64,000 bases of DNA from G963665085 sp963665085 (GTDB lineage Bacteria; Bacteroidota; Bacteroidia; Bacteroidales; JAAAOM01). Positions 52,618-61,370 of this stretch are shown in pieces. Made by a program: the position numbers and the translations under genes. Within the stretch, counting starts at the first letter, position 1, and every line of letters begins with the position of its first letter. The stretch covers positions 5,022,001-5,086,000 of the forward strand of contig CAXXXS010000001.1 in assembly GCA_963665085.2 (NCBI GenBank). Reading direction: 5' to 3'. Below the pieces are notes generated by a model. It was not told the DNA's origin. It saw nothing but the letters and a program-made list of their open reading frames with translations, and did no database searches.

Positions 52618-53319
52618 TTATTTTATAGTCACATTAGCACCGATTGGCTTAAGATAAGTATTACCTTGCCCATATACAGTAACCGGCTTTAATGTTCCTC
52701 CATTATATACATCAGGTTTTTTATCCCATTTATACACTCCTGTTACTCTACTATCCCAATAACCCTTTCCTCCAAGGGTGATATTTGTGTATCGAGGGCC
52801 AGATTTCCCAGTTGAAGGCCGACCTCCAGAGTCAATAACCTTATAACCTGTTGTTTCTCCTTTGTCATTTCTTTTTACTTCCGCAATAATACCAATATGT
52901 CCTAAAGGTTTATCTTTCCCAGATGTACTATTATCCAAAGTAATTGCGTTACCAACTTCGGCATCATCTTTATTTTCAACTTTATCAGAGGATTCCACTA
53001 TTCGACTAACTCCATTTCCTGTCTTACCTGGATAAGGGTCTGGCTCTTCTGCTTTAATCATACAACTTGAAACCATTCCAGAACAATCAGTATTTTCGCC
53101 AGGAGCACCCCTGCCTTCTGCCCAAGAATTACCTGGATTCTTTTCAACATATTCTTCAGCCATTTGCACTGCCTGAGCCCTTTGTGCTGAGTCCAAACCA
53201 AAAGGGTCAATATATTTTATGGGATTATTATAAACATAAGCATAAGGTGTGTAATCATGGTGATTATTTTCAATAGCCGGGTCAATTACCATCCACCTTG
53301 CAATAGCGGGGTCATACAT
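52618..53319 (-). CDS. orphan Rhs C-terminal tip 2 with NlpC/P60-like domain
   Basis: A 5'-truncated Rhs fragment; the open frame extends to 53355, where a TAA precedes it. It encodes WYDYGARMYDPAIARW, the core end YTPYAYVYNNPIKYIDPFGL, then a cysteine-peptidase domain. Counting from the ATG at 53319, Cys79 is in NTDCSGMVSS and His141 is in PLGHIGIIAEV, followed by VIDSGGRPS. This fits NlpC/P60 peptidoglycan endopeptidases. The tip belongs to element A and would be joined to an Rhs core on insertion. After insertion of element B it is an orphan behind the 1.3-kb repeat. Confidence 0.84.
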   Translation of the reverse strand: MYDPAIARWMVIDPAIENNHHDYTPYAYVYNNPIKYIDPFGLDSAQRAQAVQMAEEYVEKNPGNSWAEGRGAPGENTDCSGMVSSCMIKAEEPDPYPGKTGNGVSRIVESSDKVENKDDAEVGNAITLDNSTSGKDKPLGHIGIIAEVKRNDKGETTGYKVIDSGGRPSTGKSGPRYTNITLGGKGYWDSRVTGVYKWDKKPDVYNGGTLKPVTVYGQGNTYLKPIGANVTIK

Positions 53320-53327
53320 CCTAGCCC

Positions 53328-53347
53328 CGTAATCATACCAACTTACG
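53328..53347. repeat. att-like site 2 at Rhs WYDYG codons
   Basis: Identical in sequence to 45377-45396: CGTAA, ten-base spacer, TTACG. It separates Rhs tip 2 from the non-coding end of element B. Confidence 0.7.
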
Positions 53348-54658
53348 CAACTTTTTTAGCATTTTCAGGACTTCTTACCACCTCCGGGCAACCTGTTCAA
53401 AGAACTTCTATTGCTCTCAAAAATAGCATCTTTTTTCTTTTAATTGAACTTTTTATTTGAAGATTCATGTTTGCAGGAAGTACCCCACATTGGTAAAATT
53501 CCACCATCCCTGCAAGCATCGCCCTTTTACCAACTCCCCACGCTCGACCCTTCTGTTGTTTTTACCGTCATGCTTTTTGTGCCTGGCACACTTGCAGCAC
53601 ATTGCTTTTGTTTTTTAAGTCGATTGATTTTTAATGGTAAAAAGCCAAAATCAAAGAGCTGCCCCAACCCTCGATAACAAAAAGACACGCCAGTAAAAAC
53701 AACCCTAAGCTATATTTACATAACGTGGCATTATAAAACACACATTTTCAGCGGTATAAATGATTGTATTTTGATGTGTCTTATAATAACGTTATGTAAA
53801 ATATCCCCACAGCCAGCGCACCGCAGATGCTGTTAAAATAGAATAACTTTTAGTTGATTTATTTTTTAATGGTAAAAGTTATTTCCAGTTTAACAGCACA
53901 TCATCATCAACATACATTCAGTTTATTTTCAATTAAAAGAAAAAAGTACGGCTCGATTTTTATGATTAAAGCTTTGGTCGTGGGTGGGTTTTTGTGCGGA
54001 TTTAATTATAAAAATGAGCATCCAACCGAACTACAAAAGTTGATTAAATGTACTGCTGCTCATTGAGGGCGGAAGGGTGCAGGATTTTTGTTTTCTTTTT
54101 TAATCAACTGCTAATAATATGCAACTGTGTGTCAGGAGAAAGAAGGAAAAACAGCCTTGAGCTAGCGTCGGGAAAGTGGCTGCAAAAAGTGAGGCACGAA
54201 CGGTTTGCGGACACTGTGCATGCGAGCCGCCTGCGAGTGGAGCAAGGTTGGTGCAAAAGGTAGACTGAGGAACGAAGGCGTTTTGCAGCTACTGTTTACA
54301 GCAAGGTTTTGGCGGAGTTTTTGACTTTTGGGTCGGGTCGTGTGTCAGCTCAAAAACTGTGACAAAACCGCAGACCGCAGCGACCAGCAGGCGAGCCTAA
54401 TATTGGCAGCGGTTGGATTTTTAGCTTTTTTGTGGAGGAACGGAACAAAAGTGCTAAAAATACAAAGGAGCTGCCGTGAGGAAGAAGGAGGAACGCAAAA
54501 AGCATGACAAGCTGGAGCGAAGCGGAACCCGCAGGGATTTGCAACTCTTTTTTATACCTTAAAAATCATTTCAACTAAATAAAAAAGTGTTGCAAAGGCT
54601 TGGCATGATTTTTTGCTGACGACTGATGACGAACACCGCTTTTCCTTCTTTGTGGGGT
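53348..54658. repeat. conserved 1.3-kb non-coding region, copy B
   Basis: It matches copy A base for base as far as I could compare, up to about 54620 (GACGACTGATGACG against GACGAGAGATGACG). It ends at 54658, where the toxin-antitoxin segment starts instead of the GAGCAGACAAAACAGCG stretch that copies A and C continue into. Confidence 0.8.
53715..53800. repeat. 86-base attC-like inverted repeat, copy B
   Basis: Same sequence as 45764-45849, with outer arms TTTACATAACG / CGTTATGTAAA. Confidence 0.65.
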
Positions 54659-54667
54659 AGAAATGGC

Positions 54668-54976
54668 CTAATAATCTAAAGGTTCTCTTTTAACATGGCG
54701 AACCCTTAAAATCTGTATGTTTTCTTCGGTTATTTTATAAGCTATCCTATAATTGTACTTTTCAAAAGCCCTGTAATTACCGGGGTTATCTTTTTTAAAT
54801 TTATCGGGCGGATATCTGTAAGGTTCTTCAGGGATTTCACCAACGTTCTCCAAAATGCCATCTTTAAAGGTTTCTGCTCCCTGTAACGATTCTTTTTTTA
54901 TCCTGTTGTATGCTTTTCTTAGTTGGGTCTTTGCTACCTTGTCCCAAATAACGGTCAGCTTGCTTTTATCTACCAT
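54668..54976 (-). CDS. RelE/ParE-family toxin (element B)
   Basis: A 102-residue toxin of the RelE/ParE superfamily: LTVIWDKVAKTQLRKAYNRI at the start, YRYPPDKFKKDNPGNYRAFE, then the core NYRIAYKITEENIQILRVRH. It is related in pattern to the toxin at 40411. It overlaps its antitoxin gene by 7 bases. It occupies the place of about 100 bases present in elements A and C, so it was gained by element B and could stabilise it after excision. Confidence 0.85.
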   Translation of the reverse strand: MVDKSKLTVIWDKVAKTQLRKAYNRIKKESLQGAETFKDGILENVGEIPEEPYRYPPDKFKKDNPGNYRAFEKYNYRIAYKITEENIQILRVRHVKREPLDY

Positions 54977-55218
54977 TTTTTAGCTTCTGCTTTAAGGGAT
55001 TCGTGTGTGACATATTCCCCTTCACCGATCCGTTTTTCGGCTTCTTCCAGTTCTTTGTTATATTGTTTTACAGACACCCTTTTCGTTTTCTCATCACTTT
55101 TTTCCAAGAATGATTTCACTAAAGACAACATAGATTCTTTCTGGACTTTCGATAGCCTATTGTAATAATGGTAAAACTCTTGGTTCAATGCTTGTTCTTT
55201 CATTTCTGATAATATCAT
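54970..55218 (-). CDS. antitoxin of RelE/ParE pair (element B)
   Basis: An 82-residue, lysine- and glutamate-rich helical protein (LSKVQKESMLSLVKSFLEKS) ending GEYVTHESLKAEAKKW, a toxin-binding end like that of the antitoxin at 40824. The gene is upstream of and overlaps the toxin gene. It should neutralise the toxin and control the pair. Confidence 0.78.
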   Translation of the reverse strand: MILSEMKEQALNQEFYHYYNRLSKVQKESMLSLVKSFLEKSDEKTKRVSVKQYNKELEEAEKRIGEGEYVTHESLKAEAKKW

Positions 55219-55238
55219 TTTATATACAAATTTAACGA

Positions 55239-56219
55239 TTAATACCCATTTATAGTTTTATTTAACGGATGTAATTTATCCAACTTTTCCTGCAGCTTGT
55301 CCAGGTTGTTTAATCGGTACCGTTCTGTACTGCTTACATATTTGTGCCCTGCCATGTACTGGACTTGTCTAAGGTTGTGGTTTTTCAGCCAGTAAGTTAT
55401 CACACTTGCACGGATTTGTTTCGGATGGAGTATTTCAGGGTTTGTTTTCTGTATCGCTTTGAACATGTGCAAAAGGCTGTTCTTTATGTTCTCGCTTCCA
55501 TTGATGCTTATAAATAGTTGGTTTTCCAGTCTTGTTTTGTTTATCCTATCGGGCTTTCTGGCTGGGTTTGGTCTGTTTATCCCGTTTATTATTCCCGGCC
55601 TTATTTCGCTTAAATACTCGTGCAAATCAAGTATCTGAAAGGGTTTTAGTTCAAGCGTCCTGCCTTTTCTTTTCCGGCCTCCGGGGACATAAATTTTACC
55701 TTCTTTTAGTTTCAGGTGGTTCGGTTCAAGCTGTTTCAGTTCTTCGGTGGTCACGCCCTGGTAAATCAACAACCCTAAAATTATCTTGTTCCGCTTGCTC
55801 CGGTTGTCGCTTGCCTCAAAGGATTGGTAAAGGTTTTCAAGTTCCTGGTAGTTGATTAAGTTGGATGGAAGTTTTTGTTTTATGCCTTTTAAATTCAGGT
55901 TTAGAGCCGGATTAATAATGTTTTGTGATTGCTTCTTTAAAAAGTCGTAGTAATTCCTGATACTGCTTAGTTTCCGGTTTATGTGTTTCTTGCTCTTTCC
56001 TTCCAGTTTACAGTAATCTATGAAGTCTAATAAATCGTTGTACTGGGTTTCATTGGGCTGTAAGTGTTCATTATCGAGCCACTTTAAAAAATAACCTGTG
56101 TAATTCATCTTTTGCCGGATGGTGTCTTTCCCGTTGCCAAGATTCTGCAGGTAGGTTTCAAAGCCTTTCAACTTGTCTTTTACCTCTTTATTAAAGCTGT
56201 ATTCTGGTTTCTTACTCAT
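55239..56219 (-). CDS. tyrosine recombinase, second of pair (element B)
   Basis: A 326-residue relative of the 46762-47787 protein. The C-terminal active-site stretch is HPKQIRASVITYWLKNHNLR then MAGHKYVSSTERYR, and the position of the box-I arginine again holds threonine (YQGVTTEELKQL). The shared loss in two diverged copies suggests a kept, special function. It lacks the 15-residue N-terminal extension of the A copy. It overlaps the first recombinase gene by 8 bases. Confidence 0.83.
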   Translation of the reverse strand: MSKKPEYSFNKEVKDKLKGFETYLQNLGNGKDTIRQKMNYTGYFLKWLDNEHLQPNETQYNDLLDFIDYCKLEGKSKKHINRKLSSIRNYYDFLKKQSQNIINPALNLNLKGIKQKLPSNLINYQELENLYQSFEASDNRSKRNKIILGLLIYQGVTTEELKQLEPNHLKLKEGKIYVPGGRKRKGRTLELKPFQILDLHEYLSEIRPGIINGINRPNPARKPDRINKTRLENQLFISINGSENIKNSLLHMFKAIQKTNPEILHPKQIRASVITYWLKNHNLRQVQYMAGHKYVSSTERYRLNNLDKLQEKLDKLHPLNKTINGY

Positions 56220-57087
56220 TAGCTAAATGCGTGTAAATTTGAGTACTCTCTAAACTGGCATGGCCTAAAAACTGGCTGACTTCTTCCAGTGTCATTCCTG
56301 ATTGCAAAAGGTGGGTAGCTATTGAGTGGCGCAAAGTGTGCAAGCCTGTTTCCTTTTCTATTTTCGCCTTGTTTAACAAGTGGTGCAGCCTGTTTATTAA
56401 ACTGTTCCCGTGCATCCGTTTTACCTGCATGCTTAAAAACAATGCTTCATTTTTGATATTCTTAAAGCTTAATATCCTTTCCCTGGCATAATAAATATAG
56501 TTCTCTAAATCTTCCTTTACTGCTTCACTCATGGGAACATAGCGTTCTTTATAGTTTTTACCTTTTCGCACATAGACCCGTTTTTCTTTCAGCAAAATAT
56601 CATTGACATCCAGGTTTATCCCTTCGCTCCGTCTCAGTCCACAGCCGTAGTAAATACTTAAAATAGCCCTGTCCCGGATTCCTAAAATATCGCTATCACA
56701 GGCTTTGTAAAGTGCTTTTACTTCTGTTCTGGTTAGTATAATTTTGGTTTCTGTAGCAATGGCCTGTAGTTGCAAGTCGATTTCTAAAGTTGCTTTCCCT
56801 GTTACCTGCAGATATTTGCTGAACCTTTTTAAGGCGTTGATATTGCTTATAATGTAGTTGTTTGACAGGCTGCCGGATTTGGTCTTGTTCCTCCGGGTCT
56901 GTAAATAACCGTGATAGGTTTTGACTACCTGGTTGTTGATTTGGCTAAGTTCTTTTACCGGGGTTTTATCGAGCCATGTAAAAAAATCCCTTACATAGTT
57001 GGTCGATGCATAAACGGTGCTTTCCGCATAACCGATGGTATTGAGCCACCTTTCAAAGCTGTTTTGTAATACGTTGTTTATTTCCAT
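56212..57087 (-). CDS. tyrosine recombinase, first of pair (element B)
   Basis: A 291-residue recombinase with the full set of active-site residues: CGCGLRRSEGINLD, VRKGKNYKERYVPM, GLHTLRHSIATHLLQSG and FLGHASLESTQIYTH. The N-terminal domain starts FERWLNTIGYAESTVYASTN. It is close to the element A protein, with differences spread along its length. It lies about 70 bases after the primase gene. It is probably the integrase that acts at the WYDYG-site. Confidence 0.9.
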   Translation of the reverse strand: MEINNVLQNSFERWLNTIGYAESTVYASTNYVRDFFTWLDKTPVKELSQINNQVVKTYHGYLQTRRNKTKSGSLSNNYIISNINALKRFSKYLQVTGKATLEIDLQLQAIATETKIILTRTEVKALYKACDSDILGIRDRAILSIYYGCGLRRSEGINLDVNDILLKEKRVYVRKGKNYKERYVPMSEAVKEDLENYIYYARERILSFKNIKNEALFLSMQVKRMHGNSLINRLHHLLNKAKIEKETGLHTLRHSIATHLLQSGMTLEEVSQFLGHASLESTQIYTHLANE

Positions 57088-57160
57088 TATGATGATTTTT
57101 TAAAGTGCCGCACCTGCATTTTGGTTATCTAATTACCCACTGGCTTTTACCTGTTGGTTT

Positions 57161-59908
57161 TTAATACGTTGAGTGGGTAACCGTCTCCATTATCCACTTG
57201 TTACCCACGCTACCCACTAACTTTTTTTTGATGTTGTTTAAAGCCGTGTCCAGGGCATTGGTAAGATTTTCGTTTAACTGCCTGTATTCTTCGGTGTTGG
57301 TGATTTCATATTCATAGCCGGATTTATGGCGGTTGCCTCCAACTATTTTAATGTAATTGTATCGCAGCAGTTGCACCAGGTAATATTTTAAGTTATTAGG
57401 GTTCATCCTGAAGGTTTCCCGTACTTCCTTGTTGTAAAAGCTTTCTTTGTTATTGCTTTTAAGCCAGCTTTTCAGGTTTTCAAAGAACCTTCTACATTCC
57501 CCGCTCAGTTCATCGGCTTTGGCCAAAAGAACGTCTTTTAAAAGCTTGTTTGCCCATTCGATATCCTCTAAAGTTGTTTCTATATATCTTTCATTTGTGT
57601 CCGGGTCGGTTTTAGTTTCCCTTTGGTATTGGTGGTAAAAGGTGATGGTTTCAATAAAGGCAAGGTAATGGCTGTTTGTCCTGAGTGGCTTAAAAACATG
57701 TTGCGGGATAACTAAATATTCAGCAAAAGGGTTTCTGACTTTTACAGGCTTTAAAACAGTTTGCATGTCCTTAAAAAACTCGATTAGCTGCTTTTCTTCT
57801 TTGGCTGCTATCTTTCCGGCTGATAGTTTTCTTTGATAGTTCATGATTTGCTCTTTGTGTTCCCGTGTGTTGTCAAGGTATATCAATAAACTGCGGTTGG
57901 CATTGTCCTCGTAAAGCCGTTCTTTGGTAGTGGTTCCGGCAAGGCTTATCGGGCCTTCTACTTTTAAGGTGATGGTTTTCATATTGCCTTTGCTGTCCTT
58001 AATGGGTATGGTTTTGCTTATCTTCTTTTTGCTTTGAAGTTCCCTGAGTGGATAAAGAACATTTTCAGCCCCGTCCATATCTTCGATAAGTACCAGTTTA
58101 TGTTTTAGCTCTTTTCTGTCGAAGTAGTAAAAGGCGTTTTCTGACAAGATGGTAATTTCAAGTTTGTCCTGTTCCGGTATCAGTTCGGCTATTTTCTCCT
58201 GCAGGTAGGTTTTGCCCGTTCCCGAAGCTCCCAAGCTAATGATGTGCAACGGCTGTTCCCGCAGCCTTGAAGTAAATACCAGGTACATTAAAAGCCTGTT
58301 GTTTTCTTCGCCTATCATCCCGGTTCTGCCGATGTCTTGGTTTGTCCGCTCCATCAGCTTGGGTGCGCTTAAATAGTTTACCGCTTTCCGGTATCGCTGT
58401 TCTGTCAGTTGCCGGGCTTGCGGTTTCTGCTCCTTCATGCTCTCGATTTTACTTAACCTGTATTGCTCTATTTGTTCGGTCAGTTCTGCGATTGCACATC
58501 TTATTGTGTTTGTACCTGCTTCCAGTTGTTCCGCCGCCTTGTTTATGAACTTCTCTAAATAATCGGAGTGGTAAAGGTCGATGGTGTGGCGGATACTGTG
58601 CAACGGGTCGTTTGTGTCCGTCCGGCTTATTTTTACGGTTATCCTTAATCTGTCGAGCTGCTGCAGGTTGATGCCGCCTAAAATGATGATTTGTAGTTCT
58701 TCGGTGGTGAAGGTGATAAATTGCTCATTATTAAAATTGATTTTAAAAGGTATTCGCGAGCCTCCTTCGTCGGGTTCAGGGTTTCTTGTGTTTAGTTTTG
58801 CTGTGGTTCTTGGTGGTTCTGGTTCACTTTCTTTTTCAGTTTCTTCAGTTAAAAGAAAAAGTTCTTTTCTGTTTTCCAAAAGATGGGTGAACATTTCAGT
58901 ATCATAAGCAACTGATAAGCTGTTTATATCTTCATCCTGCGGGGTTTCTACGGTGGTTAGTTTAATTTCCGGTAACAGCTTGCTAAGTTCTTCCTGGTAT
59001 TTCTTTATGGCTTGTTCTGCTGCCTGGTCGCCATCAAAGAAGAAGGTTATTTCTTTTAATTGAGTTAGGTTTTTAATGGCTTGTTTGTGTTCTTCTGTTA
59101 GCCCGTTTGTTCCATAGCAGCTTAATATTTCATATTCGGCTGTAATCTCTGGTATTTGTAAAAGTGTGGCTGTGTCTATGATTGCCTCGGTTAAAATAAG
59201 CCTTGTGGTTTCCGGTTTTGGGTATCCTGGATAAAGCCCGGTTCTGTCTTTTAAATAATAATGCTTTGAGTTATTGTTATCGGTAATCGACCTCCCGTAA
59301 ATACTTACTATTCGGTTTTGATTATCCTTTAAAGGGAAGATAATACAGTCTTTTGCAAAAGCCGTGTAGTTTGTTCCTGTTCCGTTGGGTGTTTTACCTT
59401 TGTATGGGATTAAAAGGCCTACATTGATACAGGCTTGTAAATCCTGTTCGCTTAGTTTATTCCGGTGGTGGAACTGCCCGGAGTTGTAACCTATTTCTAA
59501 TAATTCAAAGTTTAGGTCTCTACTTCTCAGGTATTCTTTAGGTTTTATGCTTACCGGGTGGTTTAGCCCGTTCCTGAAGCTCTCAAAGATTTTGGTTAGT
59601 ATTTCGGTATGGTTCTGCTTGGGCTTGTTGTTAACCGGTTTTACTGGTTGTATTTCCCCGCATAGTTCCGTAGCTTTTAAAATTCCTTGATGTTTGCTGC
59701 CTTCCTTTAATGTGCAGAACTCGATTGCATCACCATTCTTGCCACAACCAAAGCAATTGAAAGTATTTGTATTTGGATATACTTTCATGCTGGCCGTGTC
59801 GTCTGCATGGAAAGGGCATTTAAGCATGTTGTTCCGGTCTGGCCGTAAACCGTAATATTTAAGGACTGTAAGTATGCTTAAACGCTGTTTGATTTCTTGT
59901 ATTTCCAT
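57161..59908 (-). CDS. CHC2/Toprim primase with C-terminal P-loop ATPase (element B)
   Basis: A 915-residue relative of the element A primase. The zinc finger is MLKCPFHADDTASMKVYP ... FNCFGCGKNGDAIEF, the Toprim part has LILTEAIIDTATLLQI and EITFFFDGDQAAEQAI, and the ATPase part has SLGASGTGKTYLQEKI and LVLIEDMDGAENV. A short stretch around RNPEPDEGGSRIPFKI in the middle is an insert absent from element A. Its C-terminus also differs from A, where a winged-helix-like region is likely. It starts MEIQEIKQ, which fixes the start in all copies. Confidence 0.87.
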   Translation of the reverse strand: MEIQEIKQRLSILTVLKYYGLRPDRNNMLKCPFHADDTASMKVYPNTNTFNCFGCGKNGDAIEFCTLKEGSKHQGILKATELCGEIQPVKPVNNKPKQNHTEILTKIFESFRNGLNHPVSIKPKEYLRSRDLNFELLEIGYNSGQFHHRNKLSEQDLQACINVGLLIPYKGKTPNGTGTNYTAFAKDCIIFPLKDNQNRIVSIYGRSITDNNNSKHYYLKDRTGLYPGYPKPETTRLILTEAIIDTATLLQIPEITAEYEILSCYGTNGLTEEHKQAIKNLTQLKEITFFFDGDQAAEQAIKKYQEELSKLLPEIKLTTVETPQDEDINSLSVAYDTEMFTHLLENRKELFLLTEETEKESEPEPPRTTAKLNTRNPEPDEGGSRIPFKINFNNEQFITFTTEELQIIILGGINLQQLDRLRITVKISRTDTNDPLHSIRHTIDLYHSDYLEKFINKAAEQLEAGTNTIRCAIAELTEQIEQYRLSKIESMKEQKPQARQLTEQRYRKAVNYLSAPKLMERTNQDIGRTGMIGEENNRLLMYLVFTSRLREQPLHIISLGASGTGKTYLQEKIAELIPEQDKLEITILSENAFYYFDRKELKHKLVLIEDMDGAENVLYPLRELQSKKKISKTIPIKDSKGNMKTITLKVEGPISLAGTTTKERLYEDNANRSLLIYLDNTREHKEQIMNYQRKLSAGKIAAKEEKQLIEFFKDMQTVLKPVKVRNPFAEYLVIPQHVFKPLRTNSHYLAFIETITFYHQYQRETKTDPDTNERYIETTLEDIEWANKLLKDVLLAKADELSGECRRFFENLKSWLKSNNKESFYNKEVRETFRMNPNNLKYYLVQLLRYNYIKIVGGNRHKSGYEYEITNTEEYRQLNENLTNALDTALNNIKKKLVGSVGNKWIMETVTHSTY

Positions 59909-60011
59909 AGTCTTAAAAATAATTTGTCTGATTTGACCATTTCAAAATTACAATTAACTTTCCATATCAACCAATTTACGATTGCCATATTTATCAACTA
60001 TTTGTTAATAA

Positions 60012-60416
60012 TTGTCATTTAAGCTAATTTTACAGGCAAAACAAAGCCTAATGAACATAGGGGACAACATAAAGAAAATCAGGAAAGACAAGGGATTACA
60101 GCAAAAGCAGGTAGCCCTTGAAATTGGCATAGACCAGTCCAACTACAATAAAATAGAAAATAGCAAGCGTGAACCTTCGGTTGACATACTGAACAAGCTG
60201 GCCAACCTGTTTGGTGTAAGTGTTGATGATATCCTGAACCCGGACAAGGAGATGCCCAAAGAAATTACCATTGAAGATAAGTCTACAATGGAACAGGTTC
60301 GGTTAATCCAGGAACTGGATGACGAGGACAAGCATGTTATCTTTAAGATGATTGACACCATGCTTACCAAGAAAAAGTTTAAGGACTTCTTTAATAAAAA
60401 CGTGGCTGCTTTATAA
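60012..60416 (+). CDS. XRE-family regulator (element B)
   Basis: A helix-turn-helix regulator of up to 134 residues. The domain is IGDNIKKIRKDKGLQQKQVA then LEIGIDQSNYNKIENSKREP, followed by LFGVSVDDILNPDKEM. The C-terminal part MPKEITIEDKSTMEQVRLIQ to VAAL is nearly identical to the remnant at 43802-43983. The likely start is the ATG at 60051 (MNIGDNIKK). It is divergent from the primase gene. Confidence 0.86.
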   Translation: MSFKLILQAKQSLMNIGDNIKKIRKDKGLQQKQVALEIGIDQSNYNKIENSKREPSVDILNKLANLFGVSVDDILNPDKEMPKEITIEDKSTMEQVRLIQELDDEDKHVIFKMIDTMLTKKKFKDFFNKNVAAL

Positions 60417-60438
60417 AAACAAAAAACCGTTGCTAATT

Positions 60439-60541
60439 GGTAAGCAAATGCTACCAAATAAGATTGGACGTTGCAAATGCAAACGCCCAACCGCTTTGAT
60501 GTTTTGTTATTGGTTATTTGGACATGCTACGAGCATCTGGG
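60439..60541. repeat. hairpin-rich MITE-like repeat, copy 3
   Basis: AGCAAATGCTACC, GATTGGAC, stem GTTGCAAATGCAAAC, GCCCAACCGCTTTGATGTTTTG, ending ACGAGCATCTGGG. It sits directly behind the element B regulator gene and directly before a fragment of another regulator gene. Confidence 0.6.
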
Positions 60542-60636
60542 TGGAAAAGCTACCAGAGGACAAAAAACGCCTCGTAATGGAGTTCCTCGATGCTTTCCTG
60601 TTCAAAAGCCAGGTTAAGCAACAGCTCGCTTCATAA
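60542..60636 (+). pseudogene. C-terminal tail fragment of a second XRE regulator
   Basis: The frame after the hairpin repeat reads VEKLPEDKKRLVMEFLDAFL then FKSQVKQQLAS and a stop, like the helical tails of XRE regulators (compare TPEDKSHVYAMLDAFFAKSK in element A). It has no helix-turn-helix. It is the left-over end of a regulator gene cut by the hairpin repeat. Confidence 0.6.
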
Positions 60637-60643
60637 AACAACA

Positions 60644-60664
60644 AAAGCCCCGGTGAAGGGGCTT
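60644..60664. terminator. terminator after XRE fragment (element B)
   Basis: AAAGCCCC-GGTGA-AGGGGCTTT. A second, perfect hairpin AATCGAAGTT-GTA-AACTTCGATT follows at 60698-60720, just before the minus-strand immunity gene ends. Confidence 0.75.
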
Positions 60665-60697
60665 TGCTATATATAGTTAAAAACTATTTCTTAGAAG

Positions 60698-60720
60698 AAT
60701 CGAAGTTGTAAACTTCGATT
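60698..60720. repeat. perfect short hairpin, REP-like
   Basis: 10-base arms AATCGAAGTT / AACTTCGATT with a GTA loop, followed by AGCGGGC. It may be a REP-type palindrome or part of a terminator between the convergent XRE fragment and immunity gene. Confidence 0.5.
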
Positions 60721-60740
60721 AGCGGGCTTTTATTATTCTT

Positions 60741-61367
60741 TTATTTACTATATCTGGCACTATCAGCTCTTATCAAACTAATTTTTCCTTTATTAATTTC
60801 AAAAAATTTACATATTGAATCAGTTGTTATTATAGCTTTCGATTTTTCTTCATCATATCCATCTACAAAGGAATTTAGTTCTATTTGATTTAGTCCATTT
60901 ATTTCGAAACAACTTTTCATTGACACACTACCACCAGGATAAGACTCATATCTAGATACTTCTAGTAAGTCAAACAACTCTCCTTCTTCATTAAAAAGAA
61001 GAAAATATACACTATATATGGTTGTGCCTAGTCTTGATACTTTTATAAAAAAAACTGAAAATGGAATTTTATCATTAACTCCATAGTAATATAATTTTTC
61101 AAATTCTTTTTCTATAGGTAAAAAGTCTTCTATATACTTTTGATAAAAGGTAGTATCTACCTCTTTGATGTTATTACCTTCTATCAAACTGTTTACTTTT
61201 AATTTTTCGATATCAATACATTTATTCGCTTCAAATTTTGAATTACTCAAAATATGCTTGTAGAAAGGAGAATAATCACTTACAACTTCTTTACTATTAT
61301 TACTTTCTGGAGACTTACAAGCAGCCAAGAAAGCCACTGATAAAATAAAAAAACTTAATTTTTTCAT
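60741..61367 (-). CDS. putative immunity lipoprotein of Rhs tip 3
   Basis: A 208-residue lipoprotein with signal MKKLSFFILSVAFLAA followed by CKSPES. The mature part has strands and acidic loops (VKVSRLGTTIYSVYFLLFN-like region, LFDLLEVSRYESYPGGSV). No family is recognised. It starts 3 bases after the stop of tip 3, the same tight coupling as in tip 2. An immunity role in the periplasm against the tip's NlpC/P60-like peptidase is inferred. Confidence 0.67.
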   Translation of the reverse strand: MKKLSFFILSVAFLAACKSPESNNSKEVVSDYSPFYKHILSNSKFEANKCIDIEKLKVNSLIEGNNIKEVDTTFYQKYIEDFLPIEKEFEKLYYYGVNDKIPFSVFFIKVSRLGTTIYSVYFLLFNEEGELFDLLEVSRYESYPGGSVSMKSCFEINGLNQIELNSFVDGYDEEKSKAIITTDSICKFFEINKGKISLIRADSARYSK

Positions 61368-61370
61368 ATC

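Larger units (their letters stand above)
45397..53347. mobile_element. complete element A (about 7.95 kb)
   Basis: Bounded by att-like sites 45377-45396 and 53328-53347. On the minus strand, from the right: Rhs tip 2, immunity lipoprotein 2, XRE regulator (divergent), primase, recombinase RecA-type, recombinase RecB-type, and the 1.3-kb non-coding region. One att-like copy is counted per element. The gene set suggests an integrating, possibly replicating element. Confidence 0.75.
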
